From Palsa-506 sp963755815 (GTDB taxonomy: Bacteria; Actinomycetota; Actinomycetes; Streptosporangiales; Streptosporangiaceae), in assembly GCA_963755815.1 (NCBI GenBank), contig CAVWLF010000001.1, positions 124,001-188,000 of the forward strand: DNA of 64,000 nucleotides, given 5' to 3'. The notes beneath the pieces are model-generated. The model saw nothing but the letters and a program-made list of their open reading frames with translations, was not told the origin of the DNA and searched no databases. Position 1 is the first letter of the stretch; every line of letters starts with the position of its first letter. Shown here piece after piece: positions 42,352-50,746 of this stretch. Position numbers and translations under genes: made by a program.

Positions 42352-43405
42352 CTGCGGGCCGCGCCGCCGTCCTGGCTATCGACGGCGGGAACAGCAAGAC
42401 CGACCTCGCGCTGGTGGCCGGCGACGGCGCCCTGCTGGCCGCCGTGCGCGGCCCGGGCTCGAACGCGCACATGCTCGGGCTGGACCGGGCCATGGCGATC
42501 CTCGCGGAGCTGGCCGCGGCGGCCGCGCTGCAGGCCGGGCTGGCCTGCCCGGGGCCGGCCGCCCGCCGCTGGCGGCGCACGTGTCCGCGTGCCTGGCCGG
42601 AGCCGACCTGGCCCGGGATGAAGAACGGCTCGGGGCCGCGCTGCGCGCCCAAGGATGGGCGCCGACCTGCACGGTCGTCAATGACACGTTCGCCATCCTG
42701 CGGGCCGGGCTGGTGCCGGGACTGGCCGGTGCCGGGCCCGGCGGCGCGGACGGCGACGGCGCGCTGCGGCACTGGGGGGTGGCCGTGACCTGCGGCGCGG
42801 GAATCAACTGCGTCGCGCTCGCGCCGGATGGGCGGGAGGCCAGGTTTCCCGCCCTCGGCGAGGTAACCGGCGACTGGGGCGGCGGCGGCGGACTCGGCCG
42901 GGAAGCGCTCTGGTGGGCCGTCCGGGACGAGGACGGCCGCGGGCCGCAGACCGAGCTCCGCGCCGCGGTGGCCGCCCATTTCGGCCTGCCCACGGCGAGC
43001 GACGTCGGGATCGGCATCCACTACGGCACGGTCGATGACGCCCGGCTGCTCGGGCTGGCCCCGGTGCTGCTGCAGATCGCGGGCCAGGGTGACGAGGTGG
43101 CGCGCGATCTCGTCATCCGGCAGGCCGACGAGATCGTGGCCATGGCCGTCGCCATGATCCGCCGCCTGGACCTGGCCGACCGCGCCGTCCCGGTGATACT
43201 CGGCGGCGGCCTGCTGACCGCCCGGGACCCGCTGCTGACCGATGCCATCGCGGCCCGGCTGGCGACCCGCGCGCCGGCCGCCAGCCTGCATATCGTGGAC
43301 GTCCCGGCCGTCGCCGGAGCGGCGCTGCTCGGGCTGGATCACGTCGGGGCGCCGGTACATGCCGAGGAGCGGCTGCGCGCGGCCTACCTGAGCCAGCGGG
43401 CCTGA
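42348..43405 (+). pseudogene. BadF/BadG-type ATPase kinase (N-acetylglucosamine-kinase-like), frame break in first third
   Basis: ASKHA-fold kinase. The start GTG at 42348 overlaps the GH4 stop. The first 65 residues carry the ATP motif AIDGGNSKTDLALV. One base then appears to be missing at about 42530-42560 (a run of G and C), and the homologous protein resumes as LAAHVSACLAGADLARDEERL...TVVNDTFAIL. It continues through GVAVTCGAGINCV and VILGGGLLTARDPLL to a normal end. With one base restored it would be about 352 residues. GH4 followed by this kinase type is a recurrent actinobacterial pairing to my knowledge. The break could be an assembly error; if real, the last gene of the operon is dead. 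Confidence 0.8.
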
Positions 43406-43415
43406 CCGCCCGCGG

Positions 43416-44990
43416 TCAGTCGTAGTTGCGCAGCCGCGGCCACAGCTGCCCCCACGGCTGGCGCGGGCCGGTGCACACGTAGATGTGACCGGCCCATTCC
43501 TGGTTGTGCAGGCCGTACGGATTCGACAGCGTGGCCACCATCCGCACGCTGGTGAAAAACTGCCGGAGGTAGCCGGCGTAGCCGGTGACATCGACTGGCC
43601 CGGGCGCGATGGCCAGCACGGTGCTGGCGCGCGGGTCGCCCGGCCCCCACCACCACTCGCTGTTCTGCCCGCTCACGGCGGTCGGCAGCCCCGTCCCCCG
43701 GCCGAGCTCGTTGATGGCTCCGGCCTCGCCGTAGTCGGCGGTGAAGATCACGGCGCCGGCCTGCTGCCGCGGCGGCAGCGACCTCCAGGCCACCTCGACG
43801 GTGCGGACGAACTGCGGCCAGCCGACGGTCTCACCCAGGGTCGGGTTGGTCTGGTAGGTCCAGGCGATGTCGCCGGCCGGCAGCACCGGCAGGACGACTA
43901 GCAGGCTCACCGCGGTCGTGAGCGCGGTGAGCAGCATGAGATTGCGCAGTCGGCCTGGCCGCGCCGCCAGCCACCCGTCGATGGCCACGGCACCGGCGGC
44001 GAGCAGGTACACATACGCCGCGCCCAGGTAGTAGGTCTTCGCGCCGGTGGTGAGCGCGAAGAGCACGAACAGCAGGCCGTACGCCCACGCCAGCGCCTTC
44101 CACAGCGGCCGCCCGGAGCGCCACAGGAAGCGCAGCCCGGCCACCCAGACCCACGCCAGGGCCAGGGTGACCACGCCCAGCTGGCCGAAGACCCAGGTAA
44201 CGATGTTGACCGCGCCGCCGTTTTCCTGGTTTAGCGCATGGGTCATGGCGATCGTCGCCCACCCGTGCTGGGCCTGCCACCACAGGTCGGGAACCTCGAA
44301 GGCCACCGCGATCGCGGCGCCGGCCAGGAACCAGCGGTTCCACAGCATCCGGCGGCCGCCGCTGAGCAGGGCGCCGATCACGATCGCGATGGCGAAAAAG
44401 GCCGCGCTGTGATCGTCGGCCACCCCGAGGCCGGTGACCAGGCCGCCGGCCAGCCACCAGCGGCGGTCGCCGGTCCGCCCGATCCTGGCCACGATGAGCG
44501 CCAGGCCCGCCCACGCCAGCAGTTCGTAGGACGTCGTGTTAGCGATATGAGCGGCGCCCAGCAGGACCGGCATCGTCGCCGTCCCGATCGCGGCCAGCAA
44601 CTGCGCGCGCCGGCCGCCGCCGAACTCGCGCGCGGTGAGCCCGCCGACCACCACCGTGGCCCACGCCCCGAACGCGGCCCACAACCGCAGGCCGGGCAGC
44701 GACACGCCGAACAGCTTGAGCGACACCCAGGCCAGCAGCGGCGCCAGCCCGGGCTGATCCACGTAGCTGACCTGCAGATGCCGGGCGGCGTCCAGGAAGT
44801 ACAGCTCGTCGCGGTCAAAGCCATACCGCCCCGACAGCGCCATCAGCAGAACGAAAACGATGCCGCCCATGACGATCACGCGCCGGTCGAAGGGGCCGAC
44901 GCCCGGCCGCGGGGCAGCGGGATCTGCCCCCGCCCTGGGCGGGGGCTCGTCAGCCAGGCTGGCCGCCTCGTCCTGCATCGGGGGCATCAT
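43416..44990 (-). CDS. GT39/ArnT-like membrane glycosyltransferase
   Basis: A 524-residue integral membrane protein with about 11-12 helices. The GT-C signature with paired acidic residues is FDRDELYFLDAARHL in the first periplasmic loop, followed by SYVDQPGLAPLLAW. These match the mannosyl/arabinosyl-transferase (PMT_2) family, which uses lipid-linked sugars. A soluble C-terminal domain follows. I start at ATG 44990; an upstream extension of 46 residues is low-complexity. The acceptor and donor are unknown. Confidence 0.88.
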   Translation of the reverse strand: MMPPMQDEAASLADEPPPRAGADPAAPRPGVGPFDRRVIVMGGIVFVLLMALSGRYGFDRDELYFLDAARHLQVSYVDQPGLAPLLAWVSLKLFGVSLPGLRLWAAFGAWATVVVGGLTAREFGGGRRAQLLAAIGTATMPVLLGAAHIANTTSYELLAWAGLALIVARIGRTGDRRWWLAGGLVTGLGVADDHSAAFFAIAIVIGALLSGGRRMLWNRWFLAGAAIAVAFEVPDLWWQAQHGWATIAMTHALNQENGGAVNIVTWVFGQLGVVTLALAWVWVAGLRFLWRSGRPLWKALAWAYGLLFVLFALTTGAKTYYLGAAYVYLLAAGAVAIDGWLAARPGRLRNLMLLTALTTAVSLLVVLPVLPAGDIAWTYQTNPTLGETVGWPQFVRTVEVAWRSLPPRQQAGAVIFTADYGEAGAINELGRGTGLPTAVSGQNSEWWWGPGDPRASTVLAIAPGPVDVTGYAGYLRQFFTSVRMVATLSNPYGLHNQEWAGHIYVCTGPRQPWGQLWPRLRNYD

Positions 44991-45135
44991 AGCCCCGGCG
45001 CTGGCCGGCCCGCCCGGCCCGGCGCCGCGGGGCCATGCGCGAATTGGGGCTGGGCGGTCCCGCCCGGCCCGCCTATGCTGCTGAAGACCCCCCGGGCGGG
45101 CGATGCGCCCGGGGAAGGAGAGGAGCAAGCGACCG

Positions 45136-46098
45136 ATGAGCAGCTATCTGGACAATTCCGGCCGGGATGACGTGCTGAGCGGGGGCTCGCGGATGATCCC
45201 GGTGAGCACACCGGCCGGGGACTACCGGGTATGGGTGAAGCGGATCGGCAACAATCCCGATCTCAAGGTGCTGCTCCTGCACGGCGGGCCCGGGATGACC
45301 CATGAATACCTGGAGGCCTGCGACAGCTACCTCCCCGCGGCGGGCGTCGAGTACTACTACTACGACCAGCTGGGCTGCGGTTTCAGCGACCAGCCCGAGG
45401 AACCAGCGCTGTGGGATCTGGACCGCTACGTGGACGAGGTGGAGCAGGTCCGGATCGCGCTCGGGCTGGACGCCGGCAACTTCGTCCTCTACGGCCAGTC
45501 GTGGGGCGGGATCCTGGCCATGGAGTACGCCCTGCACCACCAGCAGCACCTGCGCGCGCTCGTCATCTCCAGCATGATGTCCAGCGTCCCGGCCTACAAC
45601 GCCTACGCCGAGCAGGTGCTGATGCCGGCCATGGACCAGGCGGCACTGGCCGAGATCAAGTCGCTCGAAGCGGCGGGTGAGTTCGAGAACCCGCGGTACA
45701 TGGAGCTGCTGACCGAGCAGCACTACATCCATCATGTGCTGCGCATGCCGGAGGCGAGCTGGCCCGATCCGGTCCAGCGCTCCTTCACCCACGTCAACCC
45801 GGCGATCTACGTGTCGATGCAGGGACCGAGCGAACTCGGCATCAGTGCCGACGCCAGCCTCGCCCAGTGGGACCGCAGCGAGGAACTCGCGACGATCGAG
45901 GTGCCGACTCTGGTCATCGGCGCCGAGCACGACACGATGGACCCGGCCCACATGCGGATGATGGCCGGCCGCCTGCCGGCCGGCCGTTACCTGCACTGCC
46001 CGGACGGCAGCCACCTGAGCATGTATGACGATCAGGAGACGTATTTCGCGGGTCTGGTCGAGTTCCTGCACGACATCGCGAGCCCCGCGGCCGGCTAG
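45136..46098 (+). CDS. Proline iminopeptidase-family alpha/beta hydrolase (S33)
   Basis: A 320-residue cytoplasmic hydrolase that removes N-terminal proline (or hydrolyses related amides). The oxyanion motif is LLLHGGPGMTHEY and the nucleophile elbow GQSWGG. The catalytic acid is probably in IGAEHDTMDP and the His in CPDGSHLSMYD. The ATG at 45136 follows ggaaggagaggagc. The next gene starts 75 bp downstream and could be co-transcribed. Confidence 0.9.
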   Translation: MSSYLDNSGRDDVLSGGSRMIPVSTPAGDYRVWVKRIGNNPDLKVLLLHGGPGMTHEYLEACDSYLPAAGVEYYYYDQLGCGFSDQPEEPALWDLDRYVDEVEQVRIALGLDAGNFVLYGQSWGGILAMEYALHHQQHLRALVISSMMSSVPAYNAYAEQVLMPAMDQAALAEIKSLEAAGEFENPRYMELLTEQHYIHHVLRMPEASWPDPVQRSFTHVNPAIYVSMQGPSELGISADASLAQWDRSEELATIEVPTLVIGAEHDTMDPAHMRMMAGRLPAGRYLHCPDGSHLSMYDDQETYFAGLVEFLHDIASPAAG

Positions 46099-46172
46099 CC
46101 GCCCCGGGACGGACCGCCATCGGCGTGCTAGAACGCTGGTATGGCCGCTCCACCACGACGGGAGTCCGCAGC

Positions 46173-47990
46173 ATGACCGCAACCGTGCCCGAGACCCAGA
46201 CCGGCGCCGCAGCCGCCGTGACGACCTGGCTGTCCGCCTTCTCCGAGGCGCTGGCGGCCGGCGATCCGGCCGCGGCCGCTGAACTGTTCCACCAGGACTG
46301 CTACTGGCGCGACCTCGTCGCGTTTACCTGGAACATCAAGACCTGCGAGGGCCGCGCCGCGGTCGCCGGGATGCTCCGCGAGACGCTGCCCGGGCTGCAG
46401 CCGGGCAACTGGAGGATCACCGACGGCGAGGAAGCCGCCGACGCGGGCGGCGTGATCGAGGCGTGGATCGACTTCGAGACGGCCGTCGGCCGGGGGCACG
46501 GGCACCTGCGCCTGCGCGACGGCCGGTGCTGGACGCTGCTGACCACCCTGGAGGAGCTCAAGGGCCATGAGGAACCGCGCGGCCTGAGCCGCCCGATGGG
46601 GGCGGAACACGGCGCGAGCCGCGACCGGACCACCTGGCTGGAGAAACGCGACCACGAGGCGTCCGAGCTCGGCTTCACCGAGCAGCCGTACGTGCTGATC
46701 ATCGGCGGCGGCCAGGGCGGCATCGTGCTCGGCGCCCGGCTCCGTCAGCTCGGCGTGCCCACGATCATCCTCGACAAGCACGGCCGGCCCGGTGACCAGT
46801 GGCGGCACCGCTACAAGTCACTCTGCCTGCATGACCCGGTCTGGTACGACCACCTGCCCTACCTGAAATTCCCCGCCAACTGGCCGGTGTTCGCGCCCAA
46901 GGACAAGATCGCCGACTGGCTCGAGTCCTACACCACGATCATGGAACTCAACTACTGGGGCAACGCCGAGGCGAAGAGCGCGGCCTTCAGCGAGGCAACC
47001 GGCGAATGGACCGTGAACATCGAGCGGGACGGCCAGCCGATGGTGCTGCGCCCGAGGCAGCTCGTGCTGGCCACCGGCGTATCCGGTAAGCCCAACCTGC
47101 CATCGTTCCCGGGCATGGACCGGTTCCGCGGCGATCAGCACCACTCGTCCGTCCACCCCGGCCCGGATGCGTACCGGGGCAAGAGATGCGTGGTGATCGG
47201 GTCCAACAACTCGGCCTTCGACATCTGCGGCGCGCTCTGGGAGAACGGCGCGGACGTGACCATGGTGCAGCGCTCGTCCAGTCACATCGTGAAGTCCGAC
47301 TCGCTGATGGAGATCGGGGTGGGCGCGCTCTACTCGGAGCAGGCCGTCGCGGCCGGGGTGACGACCGAAAAGGCGGACATGGTGTTCGCGTCCCTGCCGT
47401 ACCGGATCATGCACGAGTTCCAGATCCCGCTGTATGACCAGATGCGGGAGCGGGACAAGGACTTCTACGACCGCCTCGAGTCGGCCGGCTTCGACCACGA
47501 CTGGGGCGACGACGGCTCCGGGCTATTCATGAAGTACCTGCGCCGCGGCTCCGGCTACTACATCGACACCGGGGCGGGTGACCTGGTCGCGAACGGGGAC
47601 GTCAAGCTGGCCAAGGGGCAGGTCGATCACCTCACCGAAGACGCCGTGGTGCTCGATGACGGCACGGAACTGCCCGCCGACCTGGTCGTCTACGCCACCG
47701 GGTACGGCTCGATGAACGGCTGGGTCGCCGACCTGATCTCGCCCGAGGTGGCCGACAAGGTCGGCAAGTGCTGGGGCCTGGGCTCGGACACCACCAAGGA
47801 CCCGGGGCCGTGGGAGGGCGAGCAGCGCAACATGTGGAAGCCGACGCAGCAGGATGCGCTGTGGTTCCAGGGCGGCAACCTGCATCAGTCCCGGTATTAC
47901 TCGCTCTACCTCGCGCTGCAGCTCAAGGCCCGGGCGGTCGGCATCCCGACGCCGGTATACGGACTTCAGGAGGTCTACCACCGCAGCTGA
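46173..47990 (+). CDS. SnoaL-like domain fused to a flavin-containing monooxygenase
   Basis: A 605-residue protein. Residues about 15-150 are an NTF2/SnoaL-like fold (LSAFSEALAAGDPAAAAELFHQDCYWRDL). Residues about 170-600 are an FMO/YUCCA-type oxygenase. The FAD motif is GGGQGG (about 178-183), the FMO fingerprint is FRGDQHHSSVH and the NADPH motif is IGSNNSAFD (about 342). The end is LVVYATGYGSM. It probably oxygenates a nucleophilic N, S or carbonyl substrate. The NTF2 module may shape the substrate pocket. The fusion is seen in other soil bacteria to my knowledge; the substrate is unknown. Confidence 0.9.
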   Translation: MTATVPETQTGAAAAVTTWLSAFSEALAAGDPAAAAELFHQDCYWRDLVAFTWNIKTCEGRAAVAGMLRETLPGLQPGNWRITDGEEAADAGGVIEAWIDFETAVGRGHGHLRLRDGRCWTLLTTLEELKGHEEPRGLSRPMGAEHGASRDRTTWLEKRDHEASELGFTEQPYVLIIGGGQGGIVLGARLRQLGVPTIILDKHGRPGDQWRHRYKSLCLHDPVWYDHLPYLKFPANWPVFAPKDKIADWLESYTTIMELNYWGNAEAKSAAFSEATGEWTVNIERDGQPMVLRPRQLVLATGVSGKPNLPSFPGMDRFRGDQHHSSVHPGPDAYRGKRCVVIGSNNSAFDICGALWENGADVTMVQRSSSHIVKSDSLMEIGVGALYSEQAVAAGVTTEKADMVFASLPYRIMHEFQIPLYDQMRERDKDFYDRLESAGFDHDWGDDGSGLFMKYLRRGSGYYIDTGAGDLVANGDVKLAKGQVDHLTEDAVVLDDGTELPADLVVYATGYGSMNGWVADLISPEVADKVGKCWGLGSDTTKDPGPWEGEQRNMWKPTQQDALWFQGGNLHQSRYYSLYLALQLKARAVGIPTPVYGLQEVYHRS

Positions 47991-48043
47991 TGGGCAGGCC
48001 TAGGCTGGCCGCGAATTGGTGACTGCGGGCCGGGAGGACGCGG

Positions 48044-48976
48044 ATGACTGACCATGACGCCGACTGGATTCCCGGCCTGGCCGGGCGGCTGCGGGTGAAA
48101 CCCGGATCGCGGGTGCGGCTGCCGGCCGACTTCGATCCCGGCGCGACGCTGGGCGTGCGCAAGAAGGACGATGGGCTGAGCCTGCTCCGGCGCGGCATGG
48201 CCCTGCTCGCGGAATACCAGGAACGCCTGGCGGCGCAGGAGAACTACGGGGTCCTGGTGGTGCTGCAGGCCCTGGACGCGGCGGGCAAGGACAGTACGAT
48301 CCGGCACGTGATGAGTGGCGTGAATCCGCAGGGCGTCAAGGTGTCGAGCTTCAAGGCGCCGTCGGCGGAGGAACTCAGCCACGACTACCTGTGGCGGCAC
48401 GCCCGCCGGCTGCCCGCCCGCGGCGAGATCGGGATCTTCAACCGGTCGCACTACGAGGAGGTCCTCGTGGTGCGTGTGCACCCGGAGCTCACCGACGCCG
48501 AGGGGCTGTCCCGCGAGGAGACGGACGGCATCTGGAAGCGCCGCTACCAGGAGATCAACGACTGGGAGCGCTATCTGGTGGACAACGGCATCCGGCTGGT
48601 GAAAATGTTCCTCAATGTGTCGAAGGAGGAACAGCGGGCTCGCTTCCTCAAGCGGATCGAGCGGTCGGAGAAGAACTGGAAATTCTCCGCCAGCGATGTG
48701 CGCGAGCGCCGGTACTGGGACGACTACCAGCGGGCTTACGCCCAGATGCTCAGCCATACCAGCACGCAGTGGGCGCCCTGGCATGTACTGCCGGCCGATC
48801 ACAAGTGGTTCACCCGCGTCTGCGCAGCAGCCGTCATCGCCGACACGCTGATCGGAATTGACCCGCACTACCCGGTTCCGGACGCGGCCGCGCGCCGGGA
48901 ACTCATGCGGGCCAAGTCCGAGCTGGAGGCCGAAACGCCACCCGCCGCGGCCGCCAGCCCCGGCGGCCGAACTTAA
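48044..48976 (+). CDS. ppk2: Polyphosphate kinase 2 family (polyphosphate:nucleotide phosphotransferase)
   Basis: A 310-residue cytoplasmic P-loop kinase that moves phosphate between polyphosphate and nucleoside mono- or diphosphates. Walker A is LQALDAAGKDS. The lid and Walker-B-like region reads GIFNRSHYEEVLVVRVHPE, as in the TIGR03709-type subgroup. Also present are DGIWKRRYQEINDWERYL and WAPWHVLPADHKWFTR. The start follows gggagg. The last 15 residues are low-complexity and include a 16-bp direct repeat across the stop codon. The direction of the reaction cannot be read here. Confidence 0.92.
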   Translation: MTDHDADWIPGLAGRLRVKPGSRVRLPADFDPGATLGVRKKDDGLSLLRRGMALLAEYQERLAAQENYGVLVVLQALDAAGKDSTIRHVMSGVNPQGVKVSSFKAPSAEELSHDYLWRHARRLPARGEIGIFNRSHYEEVLVVRVHPELTDAEGLSREETDGIWKRRYQEINDWERYLVDNGIRLVKMFLNVSKEEQRARFLKRIERSEKNWKFSASDVRERRYWDDYQRAYAQMLSHTSTQWAPWHVLPADHKWFTRVCAAAVIADTLIGIDPHYPVPDAAARRELMRAKSELEAETPPAAAASPGGRT

Positions 48977-48993
48977 CCCCCGGCGGCCGAACT
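48958..48993. repeat. 16-bp direct repeat spanning the PPK2 stop codon
   Basis: ccccggcggccgaact-like copies at 48958-48973 and 48978-48993, period 20 bp. The first encodes the last PPK2 residues; the second lies just beyond the stop. Confidence 0.7.
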
Positions 48994-49004
48994 GAAGTTG
49001 AGCC

Positions 49005-49376
49005 TTAACGGGTGAGCGTTTCCTTCGGGCGGATCACGCAGAACTCGTTCCCCTCGGGGTCGGCCAGCACGGTCCAGGACTCCGCGCCGGTCTGCCCGAT
49101 GTCAACCCGGCTCGCTCCCAGCGCGAGAAGGCGCTCAATCTCCTGGTCGCGATCCTGGGCGCTGCTGGTGAGGTCGAGGTGCACGCGGTTCTTGACCGTC
49201 TTCGGGCCGGTGACCGGCATGAAGCAGATGCCGACGGGCGCATTCTCGTCAGTCCCGATGACGATCTCGCGCTCGCGCTCGGAGAGGACCTTCCAGCCCA
49301 GCGCTTGCGTCCAGAACCGGGCCAGACCGGGCAGGTCGTGAGCGTCAACAACGATGTGATGGAGTCGGACAGGCAT
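49005..49376 (-). CDS. VOC-family (glyoxalase/bleomycin-resistance-like) protein
   Basis: A 123-residue vicinal-oxygen-chelate fold protein with two beta-alpha repeats: MPVRLHHIVVDAHDLPGLARFW and VHLDLTSSAQDRDQEIERL. The metal-site residues H (HHIVVD), H (RVHLDL) and E (EGNEFCV) are in place. The substrate is not known; such genes are often annotated as glyoxalase-like. I start at ATG 49376, since the longer frame lacks family similarity. Confidence 0.88.
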   Translation of the reverse strand: MPVRLHHIVVDAHDLPGLARFWTQALGWKVLSEREREIVIGTDENAPVGICFMPVTGPKTVKNRVHLDLTSSAQDRDQEIERLLALGASRVDIGQTGAESWTVLADPEGNEFCVIRPKETLTR

Positions 49377-49401
49377 GCCGTCAGTATGCCGGGCTCCGGG
49401 G

Positions 49402-50127
49402 TCAGGAGTCTTTAGTGCAGGTAAACCAGATCCGGTGCCCGCTATCGTCGTCGGCAGCGCCGTAACTTTCAGTGATCCTGATATCAGCGAACCTCGCACT
49501 CAATGCGGTGAGTATCTTTTCCGGCGGAAAGGCTGCTATCCTGATGACTTCCGTGAACGATTTGTAGCTGCCGTCCCGCTGGAGCTCGCGTACCTCGATA
49601 TTCCAGTCGTATACTGCCTCATCGTTCGCTCGCACCCTTATATTGAGGTAGTTCTGGCCAAATTCCTGAACTATCTCCGGGCCGCTCGCCATCAGCTCAA
49701 GATTGCTGACGGCATAGGTGTCAAAAGCAAACACGCCACCATCATTCAGGTGCCCGTGCACACAGTCGAAAAAACTCTCCCAGGCTGAGAAGTCAAGCAA
49801 GTGATTGACCCCGTGGTAGACGCAGATGACCGCGTCGAATTTCATATCCAGCTTAAAGTCGCTCATATCCGCCGCATACAGCGGGATTCCGGCAGGCAGT
49901 TTCTTGCGGGCAACAGCCAGCATGCCTGACGATATATCGAGGCCAGACACCTGATATCTGCTGGCCAGCGAGGAAATTATCTCGCCCGTCCCGCAGGCAA
50001 CCTCAAGAAGCGTCACCGCCCGCGGGCAGGCATCCTTGATAACACCGTCAATAAACGCGGTCTCGGTGGAGGAATCTCCGGTCACCGCGTCATAATGCGG
50101 GGCGAGCAAGTCATAAATCGCCACCAT
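49402..50127 (-). CDS. SAM-dependent methyltransferase with lower GC content
   Basis: A 241-residue class I methyltransferase. Motif I is LLEVACGTGEI, the acidic loop SGLDISSGMLAVARKKLP, and motif II FDAVICVYHGVNHLLDF. The Gly residues of VACGTGE and the YDLLAPHYDAVTGD opening place it with Methyltransf_25-type small-molecule enzymes. The start ATG lies 6 bp after the nitroreductase stop with taggag before it, so the two are coupled. The gene uses many A/T-ending codons and is clearly less GC-rich than all its neighbours, hinting at recent acquisition. Confidence 0.88.
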   Translation of the reverse strand: MVAIYDLLAPHYDAVTGDSSTETAFIDGVIKDACPRAVTLLEVACGTGEIISSLASRYQVSGLDISSGMLAVARKKLPAGIPLYAADMSDFKLDMKFDAVICVYHGVNHLLDFSAWESFFDCVHGHLNDGGVFAFDTYAVSNLELMASGPEIVQEFGQNYLNIRVRANDEAVYDWNIEVRELQRDGSYKSFTEVIRIAAFPPEKILTALSARFADIRITESYGAADDDSGHRIWFTCTKDS

Positions 50128-50133
50128 GGTCTC

Positions 50134-50745
50134 CTACCAGCCGCCGCGATGGACTAGCTCGTCCAGGGGCCGGCGCTTGATGACCTTGCCGGAGCCGCCC
50201 TGGTCCGTGGCCGTGTCGGGATGCCCGATAGCGACGGCGCCGATTGGCAGGTACTGCTCCGGTACGCCATACAGCCCGCGGAACTCACCGATCAGGTCCG
50301 GCGGGATACCGAAGAACAAGGCACCGAGGCCTTCGTCGACCGCGGCAAGCAGCATCAGCAGAGCGGTGAACCCGGTGTCAATGTCCCAGTACGGCACCGG
50401 CCAGTGCGCCTCATCCCGGTCAGTCCAGCCCTTGTCCTGCCGGGCGTACCGGTCCAGGTAGATGTCCTTGCACGACAACGGCACCACGACCAGCGGGGCC
50501 CGGGTCACCGGGTCGAAGGACGGGCCCGCGGCCTGCTCGTCGCCGTGATAACGCGACACCAGCTCCCAGAACGGGCCGAGTTGTTCCGGCCCCTCCAGCG
50601 TCATCAGCGCGTAGCCCTGGCTGAACCCGGCGGACGGCGCGCGGTTAGCCGCGGCGAGGATCCGCTCAGCGGATGCCGGGGCGACCGGCTCATCGGTATA
50701 GGCCCGCACCATGCGGCGCTTCCTGATCACGTCGGCGAACTCCAC
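50134..50745 (-). CDS. Nitroreductase-family FMN protein
   Basis: A 203-residue flavin oxidoreductase. The FMN-phosphate site RKRRMVRAYTDEPV opens the protein. It also has AANRAPSAGFSQGYAL and LLLAAVDEGLGALFFGIP. The GTG at 50745 follows a perfect ggagg at 8-base spacing. That places it 1 bp after the TrmH-family stop, so it belongs to a three-gene unit (TrmH, nitroreductase, methyltransferase). The substrate is unknown. Confidence 0.9.
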   Translation of the reverse strand: MEFADVIRKRRMVRAYTDEPVAPASAERILAAANRAPSAGFSQGYALMTLEGPEQLGPFWELVSRYHGDEQAAGPSFDPVTRAPLVVVPLSCKDIYLDRYARQDKGWTDRDEAHWPVPYWDIDTGFTALLMLLAAVDEGLGALFFGIPPDLIGEFRGLYGVPEQYLPIGAVAIGHPDTATDQGGSGKVIKRRPLDELVHRGGW

Positions 50746-50746
50746 G

